A stretch of 39,818 bases of DNA from Nonomuraea lactucae (GTDB lineage Bacteria > Actinomycetota > Actinomycetes > Streptosporangiales > Streptosporangiaceae), in assembly GCF_003313395.1 (NCBI RefSeq), contig NZ_QNFZ01000109.1, positions 1 through 39,818 on the forward strand, given 5' to 3'. A program made the translations under genes and the position numbers. The notes under the pieces were generated by a model. The model made no database searches and had not been told where the DNA came from. It saw only the letters and a program-made list of their open reading frames with translations. This document shows positions 7,823-15,335 of the stretch, piece by piece (position 1 is the first letter of the stretch; each line of letters begins with the position of its first letter).

Positions 7823-8884
7823 CTAGCGGCGCTCGGCCTCGCGCCGTCCGCGCTCGCGCCGCTCCTGCGCGTGGCGCTCTTGCGCGTGGCGCTCTTGCGC
7901 GTGCCGCTCCTGTTCGTGGTGCGCGGCCTCCTGGGTCGGGCCGGAGCCGGTGGCCGCCGCCTCGCCCAGGTCCTCGCGGCTCGGTGACCCTCTGCGCTCG
8001 GTCGAGATGACCAGCGCGACACCGACCAGGATGACCAGGCCGCCCACCACGATCTGCGCGGTGACGGCCTCGCTCAGCACGATCGCCCCCAGGACGACCG
8101 CCACCACCGGGTTGACGTACGCGTACGTCGAGATGAGCGAGATGGGAGCGTGGCCGAGCAGCCACGAGAACGCCGTGAACCCGATCAGCGACCCCACCAC
8201 GACCAGGTAGGCCAGCGCCACCCACGACCGTCCGGTGATCGCCTCCAGGTGGAGCCGCTCGCCCGCCCCGGTGCCGAGCACCGTCAGGCCGACTCCGCCG
8301 ACCAGCATCTCGACGGTGCTGGCCGCGAACGGGTTGGCGGGCATCGCGATCCGGCTCGACAGGAACGAGCCCACCGACCACGACAGCGACCCGAACAGGA
8401 TCACCACGATCCCGAACGTGCTGCCCGCCTGGGCGCCGGTCAGCGAGAGCGCCGCGACTCCGGCGAGCCCGACGAGGACGCCCGCCAGCGTGAGCAGCTT
8501 GGGCCGGTCCCGCACCGCGATCCTGAACAGCACCAGCCACAGCGGCACCGACGCCACCAGCAGCGCGGCGAGGCCCGTGGAGATGAACTGCTCCGAGACG
8601 GCCACCATGCCGTTGCCCAGCGTCAGCAGCAGGACGCCCACGACGGCCGCGCCGAAGAGCTGCCTTCTGGTCATCCGGAACGCCTGGACTCCGGATCGGG
8701 CGAGCACCACCCCGCCGAGCAGCAGCCCCGCGACGACGAACCGGATCGCCCCGCTGAGCAGGGGCGGGAACGACTCCACCGTCACGGCGATGCCGAGGTA
8801 GGTCGAACCCCACACGACGTAGACGGTGGCCAGCGCGCCCCACACGAGGAACCGGGTGCGGCGGTCAGGGGTGTTCTGCTCCAT
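7823..8884 (-). CDS. EamA/DMT-family exporter with HAQER-repeat tail
   Basis: 353 aa from ATG at 8884. The body has about ten hydrophobic helices in two EamA repeats, starting VWGSTYLGIAV and FVVAGLLLGG, as in RhaT/YedA-type drug/metabolite transporters of the inner membrane. Substrate is unknown. The start at 8884 gives a short charged N-terminus before helix 1; the longer frame (to 8992) adds 36 residues without family character. The cytoplasmic C-terminus is odd: after the last helix comes a roughly 60-residue charged tail containing HEQER then three HAQER pentads, encoded by 15-bp tandem repeats, and an Arg-rich end. Such a tail is not part of the family. Confidence 0.85.
   Translation of the reverse strand: MEQNTPDRRTRFLVWGALATVYVVWGSTYLGIAVTVESFPPLLSGAIRFVVAGLLLGGVVLARSGVQAFRMTRRQLFGAAVVGVLLLTLGNGMVAVSEQFISTGLAALLVASVPLWLVLFRIAVRDRPKLLTLAGVLVGLAGVAALSLTGAQAGSTFGIVVILFGSLSWSVGSFLSSRIAMPANPFAASTVEMLVGGVGLTVLGTGAGERLHLEAITGRSWVALAYLVVVGSLIGFTAFSWLLGHAPISLISTYAYVNPVVAVVLGAIVLSEAVTAQIVVGGLVILVGVALVISTERRGSPSREDLGEAAATGSGPTQEAAHHEQERHAQERHAQERHAQERRERGRREAERR
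7859..7918. repeat. 15-bp tandem repeat in exporter 3' end
   Basis: Four 15-bp units (7859-7873, 7874-7888, 7889-7903, 7904-7918) encode the pentads HAQER x3 and HEQER on the minus strand. The middle two units are identical; the outer two differ at a few bases, consistent with slippage expansion followed by drift. Confidence 0.85.
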
Positions 8885-8892
8885 GACTGATG

Positions 8893-8898
8893 ACACTA
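8893..8898 (-). promoter_or_regulatory. -10 element TAGTGT before EamA gene
   Basis: On the minus strand TAGTGT ends 8 nt before ATG at 8884. No Shine-Dalgarno is present, which fits a leaderless or nearly leaderless transcript. Confidence 0.4.
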
Positions 8899-8972
8899 CC
8901 GATGGCGACCGACAGAAACCCGCGGGTATCAGACCTTGAGACAGGGGGTCGGGAAGTGGCGGGATCTTATCG

Positions 8973-8984
8973 ATCGCCGGCGAT
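8973..8984. promoter_or_regulatory. Perfect 12-bp palindrome ATCGCCGGCGAT
   Basis: The palindrome lies in the 203-bp divergent gap between the exporter and rhodanese genes and is nested inside an outer GTGGC/GCCAC inverted repeat (8956-8960 and 8988-8992). It could be an operator for either gene, but CG-rich palindromes are frequent at this base composition. Confidence 0.3.
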
Positions 8985-9087
8985 TCTGCCACTGTCGCGC
9001 TCGCCGGTCGCCTGCGAGGCTCTTCTCGTCCGAACCACCCGGCAAGACGCCCCTCAGGAAGCAGTCAGGAAGCAGGAGGAGAGCAGC

Positions 9088-9546
9088 ATGTCCGCAATGA
9101 CCGCCGTCCCCGCCCCCGGCAACGCCGAGGCGATCGCCCACTACGTCGCCCGCCTCGCCTTCGAGACCGACGTGTCGGACGTGGCCGCCGACCTGGCCGC
9201 CGCCGAGCCCGGCATCGTCGTCGTGGACTCGCGCGGCGTGGAGAGCTGGGAACAGGGCCACATCCAGGGCGCGGTCCACCTCCCCACGGCCGAGATCGCC
9301 GCCCGGGCCGCCACCTTGATCCCCGAGGGCGTCACCGTGGTGACCTACTGCTGGGGGCCCGGCTGCAACGGCGCCACGCGAGCGGCTCTGGAGTTCGCCA
9401 GGCTGGGCTATCCGGTCAAGGAAATGCTCGGCGGTTTCGAATACTGGGCGAGGGAGGGCTTCCCTGTGGAAACCGCCTCAGGAGTCACCCGCCACCCAGT
9501 GGACTCCCTGACCGCGCCTGTGACAGGCATCGCCTGCGCCTGCTGA
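9088..9546 (+). CDS. Rhodanese-domain protein
   Basis: 152 aa single rhodanese domain. Seen: VVVDSRGVESWEQGHIQGAVHLP (about residues 43-65), the typical D-S/R and GHI-GA-LP signature, and the active-site loop beginning at the Cys of YCWGPGCNGA (about 89-98), where the first Cys would carry the persulfide. The loop contains a second Cys, so disulfide chemistry is possible. The tail ends ACAC. ATG 9088 is chosen over further upstream in-frame codons because GGAGGA (9075-9080) lies 7 nt before it. It probably handles sulfane sulfur in the cytoplasm; partner unknown. Confidence 0.85.
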   Translation: MSAMTAVPAPGNAEAIAHYVARLAFETDVSDVAADLAAAEPGIVVVDSRGVESWEQGHIQGAVHLPTAEIAARAATLIPEGVTVVTYCWGPGCNGATRAALEFARLGYPVKEMLGGFEYWAREGFPVETASGVTRHPVDSLTAPVTGIACAC

Positions 9547-9569
9547 CAAACAGCCGCCGGAGGATTTGG

Positions 9570-9601
9570 CGCCCCCGTCCGAATCCCGTCGATCGGGGGC
9601 G
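9570..9601 (+). terminator. GC-rich hairpin after rhodanese gene
   Basis: CGCCCCCG (9570-9577) pairs perfectly with CGGGGGCG (9594-9601) around a 16-nt loop, 24 nt after the rhodanese stop. There is no U-tract, as is common for actinomycete terminators. Confidence 0.5.
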
Positions 9602-9920
9602 TCGGAGAACATACCCCCATCCACAACCGCCAACCAAGAAGTTCACAAGGTGGACATGGAAAACCCATGCCGACCTCCCGATAGGCCCCGTCGGGTGCCG
9701 CCAATAAAAAGGGCGTATGGGATAAATCCCCCAGGCGCCCCAATGGTTAAGGCGAAGCGACGGCCCGGCCCGGAATGCGCCGTAACGGCGCCCGGCCCTG
9801 TACGGGTCAGCGGGCGTCCTCCTGGAGGCCCTCGGCCCCGTGCGGCGGGTGGCGGCCCGCTGGGCGGTGCCGTACTCGCTGGGTGTCGTGGACGGCGAGG
9901 AGCCGTGAGGCGGGTGGTAC
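9602..9920. other. Intergenic gap, no gene recognised
   Basis: The whole gap from 9547 to 9989 lies between the rhodanese gene and the convergent regulator gene. No ORF here has the codon bias of its neighbours. It contains an unusually AT-rich patch (about 9640-9760) with a CATGG/CCATG hairpin near 9655-9669 and a GGGAT/ATCCC-type hairpin near 9719-9731. I cannot match it to a known RNA family. Confidence 0.4.
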
Positions 9921-9960
9921 GGCCCGCCGTCCCTAGGAGGGGGAAGGGGGACGGCGGGCC
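9921..9960. terminator. Strong 12-bp hairpin, convergent terminator
   Basis: GGCCCGCCGTCC (9921-9932) and GGACGGCGGGCC (9949-9960) are perfectly complementary, with a purine-rich 16-nt loop. It sits 29 nt beyond the stop of the minus-strand regulator gene and is followed on the plus strand by TGTTAAG, so it may serve both directions. Confidence 0.65.
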
Positions 9961-9989
9961 TGTTAAGGGGGAGACGGACCCGGAGGCGG

Positions 9990-11279
9990 TCAGCGGGGGC
10001 CGAGCTTCTCCACGATGAGCCGGTAGAGCTGCCGCGGTCGCCCGGGCTGGGGCGTGCGGTTCGGCGGAAGCGGCCACGCGAGTCCCTCGTCAACCAACGT
10101 GCGCAGCAACCGCCTGGCCGTACGCGGCGTGACCCCGAGCATCTTGCCCGCCCCCTCCGCGTCGACCACCGTATCCCCGCCCTCCAGCTTCGCCGCAAGC
10201 CTAGCGAGAACCTCGACGCCCTTGGGCTTGAGTGCGGTGGCGCCGGCGGGCGGCATCCTCGGCGCGGGGATGAGCGCGCGGCCCTCGCGGTCCACGGCGA
10301 ACCCCTGCGCCTGCTTGCCCGCCTGCGTTCGCGCCAGAGCCGCCCGTGCGTGCGACTCGGCGTCGTGCGTCGTGCGGCCCATGCCCACACCCACCTCGAC
10401 CGCCAGGCCCAGCTCGTCGCGGATCCTGGACGCGAACGGCAGCACCCTGAACCCGTCGGTCGCCGACGCGATCGAGCCTCTGGTGGCGGTCACCAGGTAG
10501 CTGTGATCGTCGACGGGCCAGACGGTGGCGTTGATGCGGTTCGCCTCCTGGACCAGGAGCCGGTGCAGCGACAGCCGCAGCTCCTCGCGCCAGTAGCGGG
10601 GCGCGGCGCGGCGCACGGGCTCGCGCAGCGTCGGCACCTCCACCAGCACCACGGTGAGCTGTGACTCCTCCAGCCGGTGGTGGGCCCCCAGCAGCGCCGC
10701 CGTGTGCAGCGCGGTGCGGACCGCCGCCGATGTCGGCCTGATCCTGATGACCGGCACGCCGGCCGCCTGCAGGCGGTCGGCGACCGCGGGCAGGCAGGTC
10801 AGAGCCCCTGTGGTGGCCCCCTGGCGGGCGAGCCGCTCATGGTAGGCCGCGATCGTGCCGGTCGCCCCGGGCTCGTCACGGCTGTGCACGTCCCCGGCGG
10901 GGATGCCGAGATCGGTGTACGCCTCCTCGACGTCCGCTCGTGACACCACGTCGACGCTGACCCGCTGGGGGTCCATGCGCGGATCCAGCGCGGCCCTGGC
11001 CAGCGCGGCGATCAGCGCCGCGCCTCCCAGTTGCACGTAGGTCGCCGGCATCGTCAGCACGCCGGAACGCCTCGCCAGGTCGTAGGGGACCGGGCTGGCG
11101 AACAGGCATGCGTCGACGCCGGGACCGAGCCGCGTCACCTTGTCGGGCGCCTCTTGCTCGTCGCGGTATGCGGCCGCGACGAGGCGACAGGGCAGTGGCG
11201 CCGCGGCGTGCCCCATCAACATGACGCGCTCGACCAGATCGTGGGGTCCGACCACGCCGATAGTGAGGTCCGGTGTCAT
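9990..11279 (-). CDS. Putative sensor-regulator with C-terminal winged helix
   Basis: 429 aa from ATG at 11279, where the protein opens directly into a Rossmann-like strand (TIGVVGPHDLVERVM). In-frame starts at 11339 and 11399 are possible. Three parts can be seen: an N-terminal periplasmic-binding-like or receiver-like region (about 1-190); a middle region (about 200-340) with VGVGMG followed by an amphipathic ESHARAALARTQ helix, which recalls the end of degenerate GGDEF-like domains; and a C-terminal winged helix (about 355-429, GKMLGVTPRTARRLLRTLVDEGL, then a GRPRQLYRL wing). It is probably a cytoplasmic transcription factor sensing a small ligand. I do not recognise a characterised relative. 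It is transcribed alone and ends at a strong hairpin. Confidence 0.65.
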   Translation of the reverse strand: MTPDLTIGVVGPHDLVERVMLMGHAAAPLPCRLVAAAYRDEQEAPDKVTRLGPGVDACLFASPVPYDLARRSGVLTMPATYVQLGGAALIAALARAALDPRMDPQRVSVDVVSRADVEEAYTDLGIPAGDVHSRDEPGATGTIAAYHERLARQGATTGALTCLPAVADRLQAAGVPVIRIRPTSAAVRTALHTAALLGAHHRLEESQLTVVLVEVPTLREPVRRAAPRYWREELRLSLHRLLVQEANRINATVWPVDDHSYLVTATRGSIASATDGFRVLPFASRIRDELGLAVEVGVGMGRTTHDAESHARAALARTQAGKQAQGFAVDREGRALIPAPRMPPAGATALKPKGVEVLARLAAKLEGGDTVVDAEGAGKMLGVTPRTARRLLRTLVDEGLAWPLPPNRTPQPGRPRQLYRLIVEKLGPR

Positions 11280-11480
11280 AGCGCCCGGGCGTGACACTCG
11301 GGAAGTTTCTTCGGCCCTCTCGACCAATGTTCGTCCCATCCTGCCGTAAGTTGCAGTGCTCTCTTTTGGAACGATCGCTCGCGGGGGCCGTAATGTCACG
11401 CCCGACTTTTCCGGAAAGTCGTCCTGCTTGACCGAGCGACAACGAGTATCAGCAGCTCAGAGGGGATTTGGCGGCGATTT

Positions 11481-12746
11481 TCAACCCTCAGAAATCTCTC
11501 GTGTAATGTCCGCTCCAAGGGCTCGCATTCGCGTGGCGAGATGCGCGTGCCCGCGGTCGATGAGGTATCCCGACTCGATGAGCGTCTCGCCCTTCGCGGC
11601 GAGTCCGGCGAGCACCAATGCGATGCCCGAACGCAGATCGTGCGCGGTGACCCTGGTGCCCGTCAGCGGGGTCGCGCCGCGCACGATGGCCCGGCTGCCC
11701 TCCACCTTCACGTCGGCGCCCATCTTGTTCAGCTCGCCGGCCAGCGCGAACCGGCCGTCGAAGATGCGCTCGTGGATGTAGCTGTGGCCGTCGGCCAGGG
11801 CCGCGACCGTCATCATGGGCGACTGCAGGTCGGTGGCGAAACCGGGATAGGTGTCGGTGATGATGTTGATGGGCCGCAGTGGCCTGTCGCAGCGCACGTT
11901 CAGCACCGCGCCCTGCCGGGCGAAGTCGACGCCCATCTGCTCCAGCTTGTAGCGGACGACGCCCAGGTCGAGGCCGGTGCCCACGAGGCTCACCTCGCCC
12001 CCGGTGATTGCCGCCGCCATCGCGAACACGCCCGCGTCGAGCCGGTCGGGCATCACGGTGTGCTCGACGGCGTGCAGTTCCTCGACCCCTTCGACGGTGA
12101 TGAACCCGGTGCCGCCGCCGCTGATGCGCGCGCCCATCTTGGTGAGCATGTCGATGACGTCGAGCACCTCGGGCTCCAGCGCGGCGTTCTCGATCACGGT
12201 CGTGCCGTTGGCCAGCGCGCCGGCCATGATGAGGTTCTCGGTGCCGGTGTGGGAGGGGGTGTCGAGGTAGAGGGTGGCGCCGGTCAGGCCGGAGGCCTTG
12301 ACGTTGATGACGGTCTCGCCCTCGTCGACGACCGCGCCGAGCCGCTTGTAGCCCAGGTAGTGGAAGTCGAGGTTGCGGCTGCCCAGGTTGCACCCGCCGA
12401 CGCCCTCGACGATCGCCTCACCGAGCCGGTGGAGCAGGGCGGGGGTGAAGAGCACAGACCCGCGGAAGCGCCTGGCGATCTTGGCGGGCAGGAGCGGGCT
12501 GCTCAGCCGCGAGGCGTCGATGACCAGTGTGCGCTCCGCCTCGTGCAGCTCGACGTGGGCGCCCACGGCCTCGGCCAGCTCGACCGCACGGCGGACGTCC
12601 TCGATGATCGGCACGTTGCGCAGGACGGTGCGCCCTCTCCGTACGAGCAGAGCGGCGCCGATCATGGGCAGCACGGCGTTCTTCGCGCCCTGGATGAAGG
12701 CGGTTCCACGCAGGGCGTTGCCACCGCGCACGCGGTAACGGACCAT
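11481..12746 (-). CDS. murA: UDP-GlcNAc 1-carboxyvinyltransferase (MurA)
   Basis: 421 aa; transfers enolpyruvyl from PEP to UDP-GlcNAc, the first committed step of peptidoglycan synthesis in the cytoplasm. Seen: GAKNAVLP with Lys22, the flexible catalytic loop [13 protein letters not shown] with Cys119 at the position of E. coli Cys115 and the following Arg, YPGFATDLQ (the Asp305 region), and [12 protein letters not shown] (the Arg397 region). All catalytic positions are kept. The loop sequence differs from the common GGC-x-IGARPVDLH form, so this may be a paralogous MurA branch. ATG 12746 is preferred over 12764 because GAGGAG lies 8-9 nt upstream. A possible -10 (TACTGT, minus strand) lies at 12791-12796. 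Confidence 0.92.
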   Translation of the reverse strand: MVRYRVRGGNALRGTAFIQGAKNAVLPMIGAALLVRRGRTVLRNVPIIEDVRRAVELAEAVGAHVELHEAERTLVIDASRLSSPLLPAKIARRFRGSVLFTPALLHRLGEAIVEGVGGCNLGSRNLDFHYLGYKRLGAVVDEGETVINVKASGLTGATLYLDTPSHTGTENLIMAGALANGTTVIENAALEPEVLDVIDMLTKMGARISGGGTGFITVEGVEELHAVEHTVMPDRLDAGVFAMAAAITGGEVSLVGTGLDLGVVRYKLEQMGVDFARQGAVLNVRCDRPLRPINIITDTYPGFATDLQSPMMTVAALADGHSYIHERIFDGRFALAGELNKMGADVKVEGSRAIVRGATPLTGTRVTAHDLRSGIALVLAGLAAKGETLIESGYLIDRGHAHLATRMRALGADITREISEG

Positions 12747-12824
12747 TCGTGCGGCTCCTCGCAAGTATCAGTCGGCCTCGGACCGGGCTTACAGTAGCCG
12801 CTCGCAACACCTGCCCCGGCCGAA

Positions 12825-13661
12825 TCATCCGTTAAAGGAAGTGCCTGTGATGCGTTCGTATGCCTCGAGGTAGCGCTGCCTCGTCTGCTCGACGACCTTG
12901 TCAGGAAGCCGAGGTGGAGGATTTCCGGAGGATTTATCCCATCCGGATTCGGGCGAGGTCAGCCAATCTCGTACATATTGCTTGTCGAAGGAGGGCTGAG
13001 CGCGTCCGGGCCGCCAGCCGTCGGCCGGCCAGAACCGCGAGGAGTCGGGGGTCAGCACCTCGTCCCCGAGGGTCAGCACTCCGTTGGAGTCCCAGCCCAG
13101 CTCGATCTTGGTGTCGGCCAGGATGATGCCCCGCTCCCGGGCGATCTCGGCCCCGCGCGTGTAGACGGCGAGCGTGATGCGGCGCAGCTCCCCGGCCGTC
13201 TCGGCGCCCACCTCGTCCACCACCCGCTCGAACGAGATCGGCTCGTCGTGCTGTCCCACGGGCGCCTTGGTCGAGGGCGTGAAGATCGGCTCGGGCAGCC
13301 TGGAACCGTCCTCCAGGCCCTGCGGCAGTCGCACGCCCGAGACCGTCCTGTCGCGCCGGTAGTCGGCCAGCCCCGACCCCGCCAGGTAGCCGCGCGCCAC
13401 GCACTCGACCGGCACCATCCTCAGCGGCCTGCACAGCATGCTGCGCGCGTCGGGGCCCGGCCCCGCGATGTGGCTGGGCACCAGGTCCGCGAGCCGCTCG
13501 AACCACCACAGCGACAGCTGCGTGAGGATGGCTCCCTTGTCGGGAATGCCCGGCTCCAGCACGTGGTCGAACGCCGAGATCCGGTCGGAGGCGACCATCA
13601 GGAGGAGGCCGTCGCCGGTCTCGTAGAGATCACGAACCTTGCCGGAGTGCACGTGCTTCAT
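12825..13661 (-). CDS. purC: SAICAR synthetase
   Basis: 278 aa; ATP-dependent ligation of aspartate to CAIR in purine synthesis. Seen: HSGKVRDLYETGDGLLLMVASDRISAFD at the N-terminus (the family KVRD-Y and SDR-SAFD signatures), VPVECVARGYLAGSG (about residues 82-96), and IILADTKIELGWD (about 175-187). The length fits the compact family. The ATG (13659-13661) overlaps the purD stop as ATGA, so translation is coupled to purD. The next downstream gene on this strand is murA, separated by 78 bp. Confidence 0.95.
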   Translation of the reverse strand: MKHVHSGKVRDLYETGDGLLLMVASDRISAFDHVLEPGIPDKGAILTQLSLWWFERLADLVPSHIAGPGPDARSMLCRPLRMVPVECVARGYLAGSGLADYRRDRTVSGVRLPQGLEDGSRLPEPIFTPSTKAPVGQHDEPISFERVVDEVGAETAGELRRITLAVYTRGAEIARERGIILADTKIELGWDSNGVLTLGDEVLTPDSSRFWPADGWRPGRAQPSFDKQYVRDWLTSPESGWDKSSGNPPPRLPDKVVEQTRQRYLEAYERITGTSFNG

Positions 13662-14974
13662 CGACCGGCGTCCGTCCTGGCGGCCTCTTGCGCGGCGTCG
13701 GTCCGGGCTTTGTCGGCCCGGGCTGTGTCGGTCCGGGCCATGTCCGTCCGGGCTATGTCCGTCCGATGGAAGGACCCGCGCAGCTCGATCCTCGACACCA
13801 GGTCGTAGGCGTTGCGGCGGGCGCTCTCCTGGTCGGGCCCGGTGCCGACGACGCTCAGCACCCGCCCGCCGTCGGAGACCACCTCGCCGCCGGCCCGCTT
13901 CGTCCCCGCGTGGATCACGTACGCATGCTCGGCCGGCTCGATCCCCTTGATCACGTCGCCCTTGACCGGGGCCTCGGGGTAGCCCTCGGCGGCCACGACC
14001 ACGGTCACCGCGGACCCGTCGCGGAACACGGGCGGCGCTTGCTCGCCCAGCGTCCCGGTCGCGCAGGCCAGCAGCAGCCCGCCCAGCGGCGTCTCCAGCC
14101 GGTCAAGCAGGACCTGGGCCTCCGGGTCGCCGAAGCGGGCGTTGAACTCGACCACCTTCGGACCCTTCGCGGTCAGCGCCAGGCCCACGTACAGCACGCC
14201 CTGGTAGGGCAGGCCGCGCCGGGCGAGCTCGCCGATCGTCGGGTGCACGACCTCCCGCATCACCTGCTCGGTCAGCCCCTCAGGCGCCCACGGCAGCGGC
14301 GTGTAGGCGCCCATGCCGCCCGTGTTGGGGCCCTGGTCGCCGTCGTACGCGCGCTTGAAGTCCTGCGCGGGCTGCAGCGCCACCGCCGTGGCCCCGTCGC
14401 AGAGCGCGAACAGCGACACCTCCGGACCGTCGAGGAACTCCTCGATCACCACCTGCTCGCACGCCCGCGCGTGCTCCAGCGCCGTGTCGCGGTCGCCCGT
14501 GACGACTACGCCCTTGCCCGCTGCCAACCCGTCGTCCTTGACCACGTACGGCGGGCCGAACTCGTCGAGCGCCGCCGCAGCCTCCTCGGCCGTCACGCAC
14601 GTCCTGGCGCGCGCCGTGGGCACGTCCGCGGCCGCCATGATCTCCTTGGCGAACGACTTGGAGCCCTCGATCATCGCCGCCTCGCCGGACGGCCCGAAGC
14701 ACGCGATCCCGGCGGCCCGCACCGCGTCGCCCACCCCGGCGACCAGGGGCGCCTCCGGCCCCACGACGACCAGATCCGCCCCGAGCCGCGCGGCCAGCGC
14801 GGCCACCTGCTCCGGGTCGGTGGGCGTCACGGCGTGCAGGGTCGCGATCTCCTCGATGCCCGGGTTGCCGGGCGCGCAGTGGAGCTCGCCGACCTGGGGG
14901 TCGAGCTTGAGTGAACGGCACAGGGCGTGCTCACGCCCGCCGGATCCGATGACTAGAACGCGCACGCGCCCCAT
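13658..14974 (-). CDS. purD: GAR synthetase with RTDxA-repeat tail
   Basis: 438 aa; phosphoribosylamine-glycine ligase, step 2 of purine synthesis. ATP-grasp enzyme: VRVLVIGSGGREHALCRSL at the start, FGPSGEAAMIEGSKSFAKEIM (about residues 92-112), an ATP-binding lid (PYVVKDDGLAAGKGVVV), and GPNTGGMGAYTPLPW and EFNARFGDPEAQ near 220-295, all diagnostic. ATG 14974 is used; GTG 14965 is an alternative. The conserved domain ends near residue 400. The last 35-40 residues are an unusual tail of about five RTDxA pentads encoded by a 15-bp repeat. Overlaps purC by 4 nt. Confidence 0.94.
   Translation of the reverse strand: MGRVRVLVIGSGGREHALCRSLKLDPQVGELHCAPGNPGIEEIATLHAVTPTDPEQVAALAARLGADLVVVGPEAPLVAGVGDAVRAAGIACFGPSGEAAMIEGSKSFAKEIMAAADVPTARARTCVTAEEAAAALDEFGPPYVVKDDGLAAGKGVVVTGDRDTALEHARACEQVVIEEFLDGPEVSLFALCDGATAVALQPAQDFKRAYDGDQGPNTGGMGAYTPLPWAPEGLTEQVMREVVHPTIGELARRGLPYQGVLYVGLALTAKGPKVVEFNARFGDPEAQVLLDRLETPLGGLLLACATGTLGEQAPPVFRDGSAVTVVVAAEGYPEAPVKGDVIKGIEPAEHAYVIHAGTKRAGGEVVSDGGRVLSVVGTGPDQESARRNAYDLVSRIELRGSFHRTDIARTDMARTDTARADKARTDAAQEAARTDAGR
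13697..13769. repeat. 15-bp tandem repeat in purD 3' end
   Basis: Units of 15 bp start at 13697, 13712, 13727, 13742 and 13757 (the last one diverging after about 9 bp). On the minus strand they encode RTDxA-type pentads with the fourth residue drifting. Copies differ at one to four bases. Confidence 0.85.
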
Positions 14975-15154
14975 TCTCGCAGCTCCCGCCGACCGCCACC
15001 CCCACGGGTCACGGGCCGCCGCGCCGCACCATGTGCCGGAAGGCAGGATGATCCTTGGCGAGTTCTCCCTGATGGCGTGACGGGAGTGCGGGTATCGTCG
15101 GGTTTGGTCTAGCCGCCTGTGGTAAGTTGATGCGGCTATATGGCGTCTCGTGGT

Positions 15155-15242
15155 GATTGGAGGTGGTCCGGGATGAAACCTGGTGATCCCAGCAGTACGT
15201 GCTTCCGCACGTACGCCGCACATACCCCCGACCACTCCAATC
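15155..15242 (+). ncRNA. Candidate structured leader RNA upstream of corA
   Basis: A closing helix pairs 15155-15168 with 15230-15242 (13 bp with one bulged G). Inside it are GGGAT/ATCCC (15170-15174 with 15186-15190) and a perfect 8-bp hairpin GTACGTGC-UUCC-GCACGTAC (15195-15214). The layout is a junction of helices within the roughly 180-nt leader of a magnesium-transporter gene. The closing helix would occlude the GGAGG of the leader ORF. I do not recognise the M-box or another named riboswitch, so the ligand and mechanism are unknown. Confidence 0.5.
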
Positions 15243-15253
15243 CGGCAGCCTGA
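15173..15253 (+). CDS. Possible 26-aa leader peptide of corA
   Basis: ATG 15173 follows GGAGG (15159-15163) with 9 nt spacing, and the ORF stops at TGA 15251-15253. The peptide begins MKPGDPSST and is Pro/Thr/Ser-rich with single Cys and Phe residues. Its Shine-Dalgarno lies inside the closing helix of the predicted leader RNA, so ribosome loading and RNA folding would exclude each other. Enteric corA and mgtA genes are also preceded by short leader ORFs, but no sequence similarity is claimed. The ORF could be fortuitous. Confidence 0.4.
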   Translation: MKPGDPSSTCFRTYAAHTPDHSNPAA

Positions 15254-15259
15254 TCGTGC

Positions 15260-15306
15260 CTCCACGCATCTGTGTTGATTGAGGTGACCTTTCGTCGCGC
15301 GTGGAG
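15260..15306 (+). promoter_or_regulatory. Second leader hairpin before corA
   Basis: CTCCACGC (15260-15267) pairs perfectly with GCGTGGAG (15299-15306) over a 31-nt loop. It ends 30 nt before the corA start and 15 nt before the corA Shine-Dalgarno region, so it could be part of a regulatory switch. Confidence 0.35.
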
Positions 15307-15335
15307 CGTGCCATGTCGGGCGGAAAGGGACTGCC

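Noticed and set aside
7859-7918. Short direct repeats as a CRISPR array
   Set aside because: Units are contiguous 15-mers in frame within a coding sequence, with no spacers and no cas genes.
5595-8843. Very long minus-strand ORF (1082 codons) opposite the Nudix, aminotransferase and exporter genes
   Set aside because: Shadow frame created by high GC. It covers three recognisable genes and its product is low-complexity and lacks domains. The same applies to 1289-2932, 2703-4220, 4009-5313, 30450-32030 (minus) and 36305-38230, 11541-12797, 13688-14914 (plus).
15155-15242. Known M-box Mg2+ riboswitch
   Set aside because: The size is too small and I do not see the conserved M-box helices or sequence blocks, so it was left as an unnamed structured leader.
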